A stretch of DNA of 64,000 nt from Zeaxanthinibacter enoshimensis (GCF_004362865.1 NZ_SNYI01000003.1:248001-312000), one strand, 5' to 3'. Shown: positions 34,566-42,827, numbered from the stretch's first letter. The notes: a model not told the origin generated them from the letters alone. A program made the numbers and translations.

Positions 34566-35807
34566 TTATTGCTGTCCATTGCTGAAATCATAAGCATCCA
34601 TCCCGTGCTCGTGAAGGTCCAGCCCTTCCATTTCTTCGTCTTTACTGACCCTGATGCCAACACTCTTCTTCAGGGCGAAAACTATGATGAAGGAGGTAAG
34701 GCAACAGAAGACTGCCACTGCCCCAACCCCGGTGAGCTGGTAGATGAACTGGTCTATCCCGGCCTTGGCTCCGAAGATTCCGACTGCCAGGGTGCCCCAG
34801 ATACCGCAGATCAGGTGAACAGTTACGGCACCTACAGGGTCATCAAGTTTGATCCGGTCTATAAAGGATACCCCCAGTACGATGATTATTCCCGCGATAA
34901 GTCCAATGATCACTGCTTCATTGGGTGACATCAGGTCTGCACCGGCGGTGATCCCTACAAGTCCGCCCAGTATCCCGTTAAGGAACATTGTAAGGTCCAG
35001 GTTTTTCGTGGTAATAAAGGAGGTGACAATTGCGCCGACTCCGCCCGCGGCCGCTGCCAGGCTGGTGGTGACCAGTACGAGGGAAGTAAGTTCCGGGTCT
35101 GCAGACAATACGGATCCCCCGTTGAACCCGAACCATCCTAACCAGAGTACCAGTACCCCGGCGGTGGCCATAGGGATACTGTGCCCCGGGATCGCCCTTG
35201 GTTTTCCGTCATCCCCGAATTTCCCGATCCTCGCACCGAGCAGAGTGATGGCAATAAGTGCTGCCCATCCCCCTACAGAATGTACCAGGGTAGATCCCGC
35301 AAAATCGTAGAAACCAGCCTCGTCACCACCAAGGGTGGATAAGAATCCGCCGCCCCATTGCCATGATCCGACTATTGGGTATACCAGACCGACATAGATC
35401 ACGGTGAAGACCATGAACGGGCCTATCTTGATCCGTTCTGCAACGGCTCCGGAAACAATGGTCGCCGCTGTTGCTGCGAACATTCCCTGGAAAAGGAAAT
35501 CCGTCCACCAGGTGTACCCCCCGTCAGCGTAGTCTGGGGTCATGCCACCTTCCGGAGGAGCGATCCCAGGTACGATTCCCCCGAGAAAGCCGTTAAATTC
35601 CCCCGGGTACATGAGGTTAAATCCGACCAGGTAGTAGAGTAGAAGTCCTACCGTTATAATAAAGATGTTCTTGAATAGAATATTAATGGTGTTCTTCTGA
35701 CGGGTCAGGCCGATCTCCAGAAAGGCGAAGCCGGTATGCATAAAGAATACCAAGGCTGTGCATACCATCATCCAAACGTTGTTAGCTGTAAATAATCCTG
35801 CTTCCAT
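34566..35807 (-). CDS. amt: Ammonium transporter
   Basis: 413 residues, about eleven membrane segments, inner membrane. Seen: MHTGFAFLEIGLTRQKN (about 25), DFLFQGMFAATAATIVSGAVAERI (central, split by the pore Phe region), WQWGGGFLS, DFAGSTLVHSVGGWAAL with the first pore His (about 177), LWLGWFGFNGGS, and HLICGIWGTLAVGIFG with the second pore His. Carries ammonium/ammonia inward and is gated by PII. 32 bases downstream of the PII gene. Confidence 0.97.
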   Translation of the reverse strand: MEAGLFTANNVWMMVCTALVFFMHTGFAFLEIGLTRQKNTINILFKNIFIITVGLLLYYLVGFNLMYPGEFNGFLGGIVPGIAPPEGGMTPDYADGGYTWWTDFLFQGMFAATAATIVSGAVAERIKIGPFMVFTVIYVGLVYPIVGSWQWGGGFLSTLGGDEAGFYDFAGSTLVHSVGGWAALIAITLLGARIGKFGDDGKPRAIPGHSIPMATAGVLVLWLGWFGFNGGSVLSADPELTSLVLVTTSLAAAAGGVGAIVTSFITTKNLDLTMFLNGILGGLVGITAGADLMSPNEAVIIGLIAGIIIVLGVSFIDRIKLDDPVGAVTVHLICGIWGTLAVGIFGAKAGIDQFIYQLTGVGAVAVFCCLTSFIIVFALKKSVGIRVSKDEEMEGLDLHEHGMDAYDFSNGQQ

Positions 35808-35839
35808 AATAAAATTGTTTGTTACTATTTGTAATTCAT

Positions 35840-36178
35840 TTAGTTGATTCCGGCCTGGCCGTTCTCTTTGGTTCTGATCCTGTATGCTTCGAGTACTTCG
35901 GAAACGAAGATCTTACCGTCTCCTACATTGCCTGTATAAGCGGTCTCTAACAAGGTTTTGACGGTGACATCAAGAAAATCGTCTGATACCACGACTACCA
36001 GGTACCGGCGTTGTATATCGGAGGTACTGTATGAAATACCCCGGTAGACGTGCCCTTGTTTTTCATTGCCGACCCCGGTAACATCCCAGTAACTGAAGAA
36101 GTTGACCTCGATCGCGTGCAATGCCTTTTTAACCTCGTCGAATTTTGACTTTCTGATAATGGCTTCCACTTTTTTCAT
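35840..36178 (-). CDS. glnK: PII nitrogen regulatory protein
   Basis: 112 residues from the ATG at 36178 (MKKVEAIIRKSKFDEVKKAL), exactly the family length; in-frame ATGs at 36202 and 36238 would add 8 or 20 residues. The trimeric sensor binds ATP/ADP and 2-oxoglutarate and controls Amt. Seen: T-loop GNEKQGHVYRGISY, with Tyr50 at the place of the uridylylated Tyr51 of E. coli, and the B-loop TGNVGDGKIFV. The T-loop is one residue shorter than in E. coli. Next to amt, so GlnK by context; a -7 box and C5/G5 palindrome lie upstream. Confidence 0.93.
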   Translation of the reverse strand: MKKVEAIIRKSKFDEVKKALHAIEVNFFSYWDVTGVGNEKQGHVYRGISYSTSDIQRRYLVVVVSDDFLDVTVKTLLETAYTGNVGDGKIFVSEVLEAYRIRTKENGQAGIN

Positions 36179-36286
36179 TTGCTTGATTTTAATGGTTTTC
36201 ATTTGTCCGGCCTGGCCGGTAATTTTCTTTCTTCCCATAGTCTCTTTTAAAGAAGAACTGAGGAGTGTTAAATTTTGTTAACGCGT

Positions 36287-36294
36287 CAAATATA
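36287..36294 (-). promoter_or_regulatory. -7 box of the PII-amt-porin operon
   Basis: TATATTTG on the minus strand, about 110 bases before the PII start. There is no TTG at -33; the palindrome 36308-36334 occupies that place, which fits an activator-dependent promoter. Confidence 0.5.
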
Positions 36295-36307
36295 TCGTAT
36301 AAAAATT

Positions 36308-36334
36308 CAGACCCCCTAAAATTAAGGGGGTCTG
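36308..36334. promoter_or_regulatory. C5/G5 palindrome upstream of the PII-amt operon
   Basis: CAGACCCCCT (36308-36317) and AGGGGGTCTG (36325-36334), perfect 10-base arms around 7 bases, centred 30.5 bases from the -7 box. A similar palindrome stands 28.5 bases from the -7 box of glutamine synthetase III. Probably a nitrogen operator. Alternative: a terminator for crcB. Confidence 0.5.
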
Positions 36335-36566
36335 TTGTTCATTTTTATGATATTGAAAGTTATAACCCTATTAAATTACAGGGTAGTGCAAATAGAATGA
36401 GTTAAATTATCAATATCTCGAATGTAGTCAGGGAGAAGAGCATGCATCACTTAACAAGGAAGAAATTTTAGGATGTAAAAGGTCTTAAACGCCTGTTTAT
36501 AGGGCTTATACGGAATTGTTCAACGAAAGAAGGTCAGAGAATCCGGTGGTATTTCTTAAACCGGTC
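36335..36566. other. Intergenic region, no gene recognised
   Basis: About 230 A+T-rich bases between the palindrome and crcB. Contains ATAACCC/GGGT and other short inverted fragments only; no frame with family-like content. Confidence 0.4.
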
Positions 36567-36938
36567 TCAGATTTGTCTTACGATCCAGAAACCGGCAGCC
36601 ACGGCGGCAAGTCCTGTCGCAAGGCTGGCAATAATGTATAACGAAAAATGAAGGAAAGCACCACTGCGCAGTAATTCATATTGCTCAAAGCCAAAAGAAG
36701 AAAAAGTGGTAAAGCCGCCACAGAAACCGGCGACGAGTAAGAGGGTTAGATGTGGGTTCAGGTAATCTGACTTCAGTGCGTAACCGAGGACCGCTCCAAT
36801 GACGAGACATCCTAGCACGTTGACCAGAAAAGTACCGAGGTAAAAATTAGTAAAGTAAGGGTTAAGGGATTTGCTGATAAGGTAACGCAAGACACTGCCA
36901 ATTCCGCCTCCTAAGAAAACAAGCAAAATTGGTTTCAT
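36567..36938 (-). CDS. crcB: Fluoride channel (CrcB/Fluc)
   Basis: 123 residues, four membrane segments. Dual-topology dimers export fluoride. Seen: GGGIGSVLRYLIS (about 9), the Asn-containing GTFLVNVLGCLVIG (about 35) and GFCGGFTTFSSFGFEQ (about 71), with the Phe residues that line the pore. Start at 36938. No fluoride riboswitch was recognised upstream. Confidence 0.95.
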   Translation of the reverse strand: MKPILLVFLGGGIGSVLRYLISKSLNPYFTNFYLGTFLVNVLGCLVIGAVLGYALKSDYLNPHLTLLLVAGFCGGFTTFSSFGFEQYELLRSGAFLHFSLYIIASLATGLAAVAAGFWIVRQI

Positions 36939-36955
36939 GCCAGATTGATCTACAG

Positions 36956-37132
36956 TTAAATCGCTTTCTTATAGCTGGAAGCTAACAGATCCAGGGGGTA
37001 GATCTTAATTTCCGGACGATCTGTGCTTTTAGCAGGCCTGGGGGATCTAGTCCTGGCATAAAGGCTACTGTGTACCAGTAAGGCGACATTGAAAACTACT
37101 AAACAGGAAAATATCGCAAAAAAGGTAACCAT
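36956..37132 (-). CDS. Small membrane protein, 58 residues
   Basis: ATG at 37132-37130, stop at 36958-36956. One hydrophobic helix (MVTFFAIFSCLVVFNVALLV) followed by a basic stretch and the tail KIYPLDLLASSYKKAI. The YPLDL...YKKA tail is one I recall from short flavobacterial membrane proteins. A -7 box TAGTTTTG lies at 37167-37160 on the same strand. Upstream of and co-oriented with crcB (17-base gap). Function unknown. Confidence 0.6.
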   Translation of the reverse strand: MVTFFAIFSCLVVFNVALLVHSSLYARTRSPRPAKSTDRPEIKIYPLDLLASSYKKAI

Positions 37133-37159
37133 TTATCGGGTAAATTTAACAGTATAACG

Positions 37160-37167
37160 CAAAACTA
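37160..37167 (-). promoter_or_regulatory. -7 box of the 58-residue protein / crcB unit
   Basis: TAGTTTTG on the minus strand, 28 bases before the start of the small membrane protein. Confidence 0.4.
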
Positions 37168-37253
37168 CGCTATTTCTTATGTTATACGATGAAAAATTCC
37201 TACCCGGATGTCACTTCCGAACATTTTTACGGGTTTAACAGCTTGTTAACTTA

Positions 37254-37439
37254 TTACCTGAGTAATTGCTTGATAATGAACAGTAATATTATAAATGTGA
37301 TAAACACTATGCCTACCCAGATAACGCCTTTGTAATTCTTTCGATGAAGATTGCGGTCCTTTTTATAGGAAAGAATGATGAAAATGGTGAAGACCACAAC
37401 GAAAACTGCAGCAAAAATCCATTGCCCTGTACTGAACAT
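37254..37439 (-). CDS. Small two-helix membrane protein
   Basis: 61 residues from the ATG at 37439 (MFSTGQWIFAAVFVVVFTIFII). Two hydrophobic segments flank a basic cytoplasmic loop (SYKKDRNLHRKNYKG). The pattern is conserved in flavobacteria as a hypothetical protein. The longer frame from 37490 overlaps the divergent gene and is less likely. Confidence 0.7.
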   Translation of the reverse strand: MFSTGQWIFAAVFVVVFTIFIILSYKKDRNLHRKNYKGVIWVGIVFITFIILLFIIKQLLR

Positions 37440-37479
37440 ATGTTTATTTTTAGGCAAAATTACTCTAAAATACCAACCT

Positions 37480-37866
37480 ATGAAAAGCAAACTTCACGCC
37501 GTCTCTTTATTCCACGAATCTTTTGGACTGGGGATATCCAAAGAACCTAAGGCCAACCTGGGGCAAAGCAAGAACCTGTTGCGGTTTAACCTAATGGATG
37601 AGGAGAACAGGGAATACCTTGAAGCGGCTGAAAAAGATGACCTGGTCGAAGTTGCCGATGCCCTGGGGGATATGCTTTATATTCTTTGCGGTACCATCCT
37701 GGAGCATGGAATGCAGCACAAGATAGAAGAGGTCTTTGAAGAGATACAACGTAGTAATATGAGTAAACTGGGTGAAAACGGGAAGCCCCTCTACAGGGAA
37801 GATGGGAAGGTGCTCAAGGGCCCTTCATATTTTAAACCAGACATAAAAGCTATCCTGGAATCATAA
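37480..37866 (+). CDS. MazG-like nucleotide pyrophosphohydrolase
   Basis: 128 residues from the ATG at 37480 (MKSKLHAVSLFHESFGL); the frame is open upstream but that part overlaps the divergent membrane protein. The all-alpha NTP pyrophosphohydrolase pattern is seen: MDEENREYLEAAEKDDLVEVADALGDMLY, read as the metal motif EExxE (about 46-50) and ExxD (about 62-69). Probable cleavage of nucleotide triphosphates to monophosphates; substrate unknown. Ends in a bidirectional terminator shared with ilvE. Confidence 0.82.
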   Translation: MKSKLHAVSLFHESFGLGISKEPKANLGQSKNLLRFNLMDEENREYLEAAEKDDLVEVADALGDMLYILCGTILEHGMQHKIEEVFEEIQRSNMSKLGENGKPLYREDGKVLKGPSYFKPDIKAILES

Positions 37867-37868
37867 AA

Positions 37869-37890
37869 AAAGTGCCCCGGAGGGCACTTT
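37869..37890. terminator. Bidirectional terminator
   Basis: AAAGTGCCC (37869-37877) and GGGCACTTT (37882-37890), perfect stem, loop CGGA, between convergent genes. Confidence 0.85.
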
Positions 37891-37914
37891 CTGAATCTAT
37901 AATAGGTAGCTGGT

Positions 37915-38982
37915 TTATTTAACTTCGTACCTCCAGCCGAATTTGTCTTCAGCTATATTGTATTGAATATTGATCAGTTGCTGTTTGATCCTGGTGGCGT
38001 AGGAATCAGTCATCACGGGTAACTCGTAGCGTTCTCCTTTGTAACCGAATCCGAGGATAGGATTGATCACAGCAGCTGTTCCACTTCCGAACATTTCTTT
38101 CAGCTCGCCGTTCTTGTGACCCTCCAGTAATTCGGATACCCTGATCGGGCGGATGTCTACTTCAATTCCCTGTTCCTCGGCGAGGGCGATGACACTCTTC
38201 CGGGTAACCCCGTCCAGGATGCGATCCCCGGTAGGGCAGGTAAGGAGTTTATCCCCCATCCGTACAAAAATGTTCATGGTGCCCGCCTCTTCTATGAATT
38301 CGTGGCTTTTGGCATCCGTCCATACGATCTGCTGGAACCCTTCTTCTTTAGCAAGATTGGTAGGATAGAATTGTCCTGCATAGTTACCGGCGGCCTTGGC
38401 AAAACCAAACCCTCCGTCAGCAGCACGGCTGAACTTTTCTGCGATCTTGACGCGAACTTCACCGCCATAGTACGCCTGTGCAGGGGAACAGATGATGAGG
38501 AACTTGAATTCCTGGGAAGGAGAAGCGATGATCCCCGCCTGTGTGGCAATGGCAAAAGGACGAATATAAAGGGAGTTACCTAAGCCAGGCTTGATCCAGT
38601 CGTTCTCCATCTTCAACAGCGTGTTAAGACCGTCAAAGAAATAGTCTTCCGGGAACTCCGGCATGGCCATACGGGCGCTCGATTTGTTGATCCGGTGAAA
38701 GTTCTCATCAGGGCGGAATAACCAGACTTTGCCATCGTCATCCTTATAAGCTTTCATGCCTTCAAAAACTGCCTGCCCATAATGGAAGACCCTTGCGGAG
38801 GGTTCCAGGGTAAGTGGCTGGTAAGGAATGATCTTAGGAGTCTGCCATGCACCGTCCTTGTAATCACAGACCATCATATGGTCTGTAAAAACACTGCCGA
38901 AAGGCAGGTTATTGAAATCGACCTGCTCAATCTTGGAGCTTTTGGCCTTTTCTATGATGATATCTTTCACTGTACTTTCCAT
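37915..38982 (-). CDS. ilvE: Branched-chain amino acid aminotransferase
   Basis: 355 residues from the ATG at 38982 (MESTVKDIIIEKA). PLP enzyme making Val, Leu and Ile from their keto acids. Seen: FHYGQAVFEGMKAYK (about 73), SLYIRPFAIATQAG, the PLP-lysine region GFAKAAGNYAGQF (about 192) and EEAGTMNIFV, EMFGSGTAAVINPI (about 307). It is the longer fold-type IV form (about 355), as in other flavobacteria and eukaryotes. Confidence 0.95.
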   Translation of the reverse strand: MESTVKDIIIEKAKSSKIEQVDFNNLPFGSVFTDHMMVCDYKDGAWQTPKIIPYQPLTLEPSARVFHYGQAVFEGMKAYKDDDGKVWLFRPDENFHRINKSSARMAMPEFPEDYFFDGLNTLLKMENDWIKPGLGNSLYIRPFAIATQAGIIASPSQEFKFLIICSPAQAYYGGEVRVKIAEKFSRAADGGFGFAKAAGNYAGQFYPTNLAKEEGFQQIVWTDAKSHEFIEEAGTMNIFVRMGDKLLTCPTGDRILDGVTRKSVIALAEEQGIEVDIRPIRVSELLEGHKNGELKEMFGSGTAAVINPILGFGYKGERYELPVMTDSYATRIKQQLINIQYNIAEDKFGWRYEVK

Positions 38983-39190
38983 CTTGTATTTGTTAAATTG
39001 GAGCAATAAAATTACACATTTATAAGAAGTTGACCGGCGTTTTTACATTTAAAATCGCCAGCTTTGCACTATCTTATAAAATAATGATAATTCGTGATAA
39101 TATTAACAAACTGTGTGCTAATAGTTTGGTAAACAGCGGGTTTTGTTGCCTGGTGAATTCAGTAAAATAGCGTTATTTCTTGATTACAGG

Positions 39191-39853
39191 ATGAAAAGAA
39201 GCATAATTACCACCGGGGATGGGTCCAAAACCATCCAGATCACGGATTGGAATGAACAATATCATTCGACCCATGGAGCGATACAGGAGGCATACCATGT
39301 TTTTATAGCGATGGGCTTGTCCCATCACCCTGGCAGTGAGCTCCGTATCCTGGAAATGGGATTTGGCACAGGACTCAATGCGCTCATCACCCTTAAGGAA
39401 ACCATGGCAGTACAGCGCCGTATACACTATACCGGGTTAGAAGCTTTCCCGGTAGAGAAACAGGAATGGTCCCAGCTGAATTACGTGGAACAACTACAGG
39501 ACCCAGACCTCCAATCTTTTTATGAATCCATGCATAATGCAGCCTGGGAGGAAGAAGTGGATATTACTGCAGATTTTTGCCTGCTGAAGAAGAAGATGAG
39601 ATTTGAAGACCTGGCCGATGAGGAACTATATGACCTGGTGTATTATGATGCTTTTGGTGCCAGGGTGCAGCCCGAATTGTGGGAAGTCGATTGTTTTGAA
39701 AGAGTCGCCCGGGCGATGAAACCCGGGGGGATACTGGTCACCTACTCTGCTAAAGGTAGTGTGAGGAGAGCAATGCAGGAAGTGGGGTTGAAGGTAGAAC
39801 GGTTACCCGGCCCGCCCGGGAAAAGGGAAATGTTACGGGCTACAAAATCTTAA
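39191..39853 (+). CDS. mnmD: tRNA 5-methylaminomethyl-2-thiouridine methyltransferase (MnmD-type)
   Basis: 220 residues from the ATG at 39191 (MKRSIITTGDGSKTI). Equivalent to the methyltransferase half of MnmC, without its FAD domain: it finishes mnm5s2U34 in tRNA wobble positions. Seen: SAM-binding ILEMGFGTGLNALIT (about 53), TGLEAFPVEKQEW, and the family motif YYDAFGARVQPELWE (about 152), then GGILVTYSAKG. Divergent from ilvE. Confidence 0.9.
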   Translation: MKRSIITTGDGSKTIQITDWNEQYHSTHGAIQEAYHVFIAMGLSHHPGSELRILEMGFGTGLNALITLKETMAVQRRIHYTGLEAFPVEKQEWSQLNYVEQLQDPDLQSFYESMHNAAWEEEVDITADFCLLKKKMRFEDLADEELYDLVYYDAFGARVQPELWEVDCFERVARAMKPGGILVTYSAKGSVRRAMQEVGLKVERLPGPPGKREMLRATKS

Positions 39854-39933
39854 TATTCTCATAAACCCGATAAAACGCTTGCTTCTACTGTTAAAGGCGT
39901 TTTAAACCTTTAGGGTAAGGCCTTCTAATCCGG

Positions 39934-39941
39934 TATCTTTG
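39934..39941 (+). promoter_or_regulatory. -7 box of the epimerase gene, possible leaderless message
   Basis: TATCTTTG ends 5 bases before the ATG at 39947. With a start site about 5-7 bases after the box, transcription would begin at or next to the start codon. Confidence 0.5.
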
Positions 39942-39946
39942 CGGGG

Positions 39947-40912
39947 ATGAAGATATTGATCACAGGAGCAACGGGCCTGGTTGGTTCGCACATTGTGCAG
40001 CTATGCCGGCAGGAGAATATCGAGGTGAATTACCTGACAACGTCCAGAGATAAACTGGAGACGGAAAAAGGGTACCAGGGTTTCTATTGGGATCCTTCAA
40101 AACGCGAGATAGATACCAACTGCTTTAAAGGGGTGGATGCCATAATTAACCTGGCTGGTACCAGTATAGCCCAGCGCTGGACCAAGGAACATAAAAAGGC
40201 CATTATGAACAGCCGGGTGAATAGTCTTAAAACCCTTGATATCGGGCTTGCCCAGGTAGAACGAAGTAAGATCAGGTCTATCGTTTCTGCATCGGCAGTT
40301 GGCTATTACCCCGATTCCCTGACCAATTACTATTCAGAATCAGAAAAACAATACGATAAGAGCTTCCTCGGAGAGGTGGTTGTAGCCTGGGAGCGGGAAG
40401 CTGATGCGCTTAAAAAATACGATATTAAACTGTCCAAGGTGCGAATAGGACTGGTTTTGGCAAAGGACGGTGGTGCATTACCTCAAATGGTGAAACCTGT
40501 AGAGAATTACGTAGGGGCTGCCTTGGGCAGTGGAGAACAATGGCAGAGTTGGATCCATATTCGTGATCTCGCTTCCATCTTTCTTTTTCTCGTTAAGAAT
40601 TCGCACAGCGGCATATACAATGCCGTGGCTCCTAACCCGGTTACTAATTGCCGTATGACCCGTGAAATTGCTAAAACTCTGGATAAGCCATTATGGCTGC
40701 CAAATATTCCTCAGGTGGTGATGAGGACCATCCTGGGGGAGATGGCGTATATCCTTTTCTCCAGCCAGAGGGCCAGCAGTAAAAAGATCGAGGAAAAAGG
40801 ATACACTTTTGAATTCTGCAATATCCAGAATGCCCTGGCAGACCTCTTAAAGCAAGGAGGGGAGAGAACGATCTCCACCGCTCGACTGGAGGAACAACGA
40901 GCAAGCCGCTAA
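39947..40912 (+). CDS. TIGR01777-family NAD(P)-dependent epimerase
   Basis: 321 residues. Rossmann start MKILITGATGLVGSHIV, INLAGTSIAQRWTKEHKKAI (about 64, a hallmark of the SDR39U1/TIGR01777 subfamily), SASAVGYYP (active Tyr, about 114) and WQSWIHIRDLASIFLF (about 199), and a C-terminal domain of the DUF1731 type (SSQRASSKKIEEKGYTFEF). Substrate unknown; homologues include E. coli YfcH. Followed by a strong terminator. Confidence 0.9.
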   Translation: MKILITGATGLVGSHIVQLCRQENIEVNYLTTSRDKLETEKGYQGFYWDPSKREIDTNCFKGVDAIINLAGTSIAQRWTKEHKKAIMNSRVNSLKTLDIGLAQVERSKIRSIVSASAVGYYPDSLTNYYSESEKQYDKSFLGEVVVAWEREADALKKYDIKLSKVRIGLVLAKDGGALPQMVKPVENYVGAALGSGEQWQSWIHIRDLASIFLFLVKNSHSGIYNAVAPNPVTNCRMTREIAKTLDKPLWLPNIPQVVMRTILGEMAYILFSSQRASSKKIEEKGYTFEFCNIQNALADLLKQGGERTISTARLEEQRASR

Positions 40913-40937
40913 AAAGTTTTTTAAAGTATTCTCACAG

Positions 40938-40963
40938 CAGCCGTAATGAACGGCTGTTTTTTT
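40938..40963 (+). terminator. Terminator of the epimerase gene
   Basis: CAGCCGT (40938-40944) and ACGGCTG (40950-40956), followed by seven T. Confidence 0.92.
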
Positions 40964-40970
40964 ATGACAT

Positions 40971-41003
40971 TTTGACATTTTAAAAGAATTGGCAGTACTT
41001 TTG
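40971..41003 (+). promoter_or_regulatory. Promoter of grpE-dnaJ
   Basis: TTTG (40971-40974), 21-base spacer, TACTTTTG (40996-41003), 35 bases before grpE. A full consensus match. Confidence 0.7.
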
Positions 41004-41038
41004 CCATCCCTAAAAGGTTAAAAAAACGGAATTACTAG

Positions 41039-41611
41039 ATGAGTAAGAAAGATAAGACGCAGCAAATGGAAGAAACTCTTTCTGAGGAGCAACTGAATAA
41101 GGAAGAGCAGGGGCAGCAAAATGAAGCCCGGCAGGAAGATGAGAAGCAGGAAGAGAATATTTCTTCGGAAGAGCGACTAAAAGAAGACTTAGCCAGGGAA
41201 AAGGATAAGTTCTTAAGGCTTTTCGCAGAATTTGAGAATTATAAGAAACGTACTTCCCGCGAGCGGATGGAGCTGTTCAAGACCGCTGGGCAGGAGGTGA
41301 TATCCTCTTTATTGCCGGTTATGGATGATCTGGACCGTGCCTTGAAAGAGATCTCTAAATCTGAGGATAAAGAATTGTTCAAAGGAGTTGAGCTGATAGA
41401 TAATAAACTCCGTGAAACATTGAAATCTAAAGGCCTTGAGGAGATCGAGGTTAAACAGGGAGATGGATTTGACCCCGAGGTTCACGATGCTATCACCCAG
41501 GTACCGGCACCCGATAAGAAAATGAAGGGAAAAGTACTTGACGTTGTAGAGAAAGGTTACCGGTTGGGAGATCGTATCATACGTCATCCCAAAGTGGTGG
41601 TCGGTCAGTAG
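41039..41611 (+). CDS. grpE: GrpE nucleotide exchange factor
   Basis: 190 residues. Releases ADP from DnaK. Acidic, Gln/Glu-rich N-terminus (1-55), long coiled coil (about 55-115, FAEFENYKKRTSRERME), then the C-terminal beta domain: DGFDPEVHDAITQVPAPD and KGYRLGDRIIRHPKVVVGQ. Followed by dnaJ 59 bases later; dnaK is not in the window. Confidence 0.96.
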   Translation: MSKKDKTQQMEETLSEEQLNKEEQGQQNEARQEDEKQEENISSEERLKEDLAREKDKFLRLFAEFENYKKRTSRERMELFKTAGQEVISSLLPVMDDLDRALKEISKSEDKELFKGVELIDNKLRETLKSKGLEEIEVKQGDGFDPEVHDAITQVPAPDKKMKGKVLDVVEKGYRLGDRIIRHPKVVVGQ

Positions 41612-41670
41612 ATCCGGTTTGGTAGAAGCCAAACTCGTATAAAGGAATTACGAAAATTTGAAAGCATCTG

Positions 41671-42786
41671 ATGAAGCAGGATTATTATGAAATACTAGGT
41701 ATCGATAAAGGTGCCAGTGCAGCGGAAATTAAAAAGGCTTATCGAAAGAAGGCCATTCAATACCACCCGGATAAAAACCCGGGAGACAGTAAGGCAGAAG
41801 AGATGTTCAAGAAGGCTGCCGAAGCTTACGAGGTATTGAGCGACCCTGACAAGAGAGCCCGATATGACCAATATGGCCATGCTGCATTTGAAGGCGGTGG
41901 TTTCGGCGGTGGCGGAATGAACATGGACGATATCTTCAGCCAGTTCGGTGATATCTTCGGAAGCGCCTTCGGTGGAGGCTTCGGAGGTTTCGGTGGATTT
42001 GGCGGGGGAGGTCAGCGACGTGTCAAAGGAAGCAACCTGCGTATCCGCGTTAAGCTCACTTTGGAAGAAGTAGCTAACGGCGTTGAGAAGAAAGTAAAAG
42101 TGAAGCGAAAAATGCAGGCTGCCGGGGTCACTTATAAAACATGCCCGACCTGTAACGGGGCCGGACAGGTGACGAAGATCACCAATACCATCCTGGGAAG
42201 AATGCAGACGGCGACAAGCTGTTCCAGTTGCGGTGGCAGCGGGCAAGTGATAGATCACAGGCCTGCAGGTGCCGATGCACAGGGGCTGGAGATGAAAGAA
42301 GAAACTGTATCCATAAAAATACCAGCAGGAGTTGAAGAAGGCATGCAGTTAAAGGTCAGTGGTAAAGGGAACGAAGCTCCCGGGAACGGATTCCCCGGAG
42401 ATCTACTGGTTGCCATAGAGACCGAGGAACATCCTACCCTCAAGAGGGAAGGGGATAACCTGCATTATGATCTCTATATCAGTTTTCCTGATGCGGTACT
42501 CGGTACGTCTAAAGAGATCGATACTGTTGGCGGGAAAGTTCGTATTAAGCTCGAAGCCGGTATACAATCCGGTAAGATCTTAAGACTGCGCGGTAAAGGG
42601 ATCAGCAGCATCAACGGCTATGGTGCCGGGGACCTGTTGGTTCATGTGAATGTATGGACGCCCAAGGATCTGAATAAGGAACAGCGAGACTTCTTTGAAA
42701 AGATGCAGCAGCATGAAAATTTTGAGCCAAACCCGGAGGCATCGGACAAATCCTTCTTTGAGAAGGTGAAAGACATGTTCTCCTAA
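41671..42786 (+). CDS. dnaJ: DnaJ chaperone with a reduced zinc-finger region
   Basis: 371 residues. J domain 1-70 with the HPD motif (YHPDKNPG), Gly/Phe region about 75-115, C-terminal substrate-binding and dimer domains (150-371). Only two of the usual four CxxCxGxG repeats are present: CPTCNGAG (about 156) and CSSCGGSG (about 183); the first and fourth are missing, so only one Zn site (the second) can form. I recall the same reduction in other flavobacterial DnaJ proteins. Co-transcribed with grpE. Confidence 0.95.
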   Translation: MKQDYYEILGIDKGASAAEIKKAYRKKAIQYHPDKNPGDSKAEEMFKKAAEAYEVLSDPDKRARYDQYGHAAFEGGGFGGGGMNMDDIFSQFGDIFGSAFGGGFGGFGGFGGGGQRRVKGSNLRIRVKLTLEEVANGVEKKVKVKRKMQAAGVTYKTCPTCNGAGQVTKITNTILGRMQTATSCSSCGGSGQVIDHRPAGADAQGLEMKEETVSIKIPAGVEEGMQLKVSGKGNEAPGNGFPGDLLVAIETEEHPTLKREGDNLHYDLYISFPDAVLGTSKEIDTVGGKVRIKLEAGIQSGKILRLRGKGISSINGYGAGDLLVHVNVWTPKDLNKEQRDFFEKMQQHENFEPNPEASDKSFFEKVKDMFS

Positions 42787-42790
42787 GATT

Positions 42791-42822
42791 TTGATCCTAT
42801 TAAAATAAAAAATGTATATTTG
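42791..42822 (+). promoter_or_regulatory. Promoter of candidate small RNA
   Basis: TTG (42791-42793), 21-base spacer, TATATTTG (42815-42822), starting 5 bases after the dnaJ stop codon. Same sequence and spacing as the apbE promoter, with no gene on this strand for the next 240 bases. Confidence 0.6.
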
Positions 42823-42827
42823 AAATA

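Noticed and set aside
36308-36334. Palindrome as a plain rho-independent terminator of crcB
   Set aside because: Not excluded, but it lies about 230 bases after crcB, has only a moderate T-run, and sits at a fixed distance from a -7 box as in glnN, so a regulatory role was preferred.
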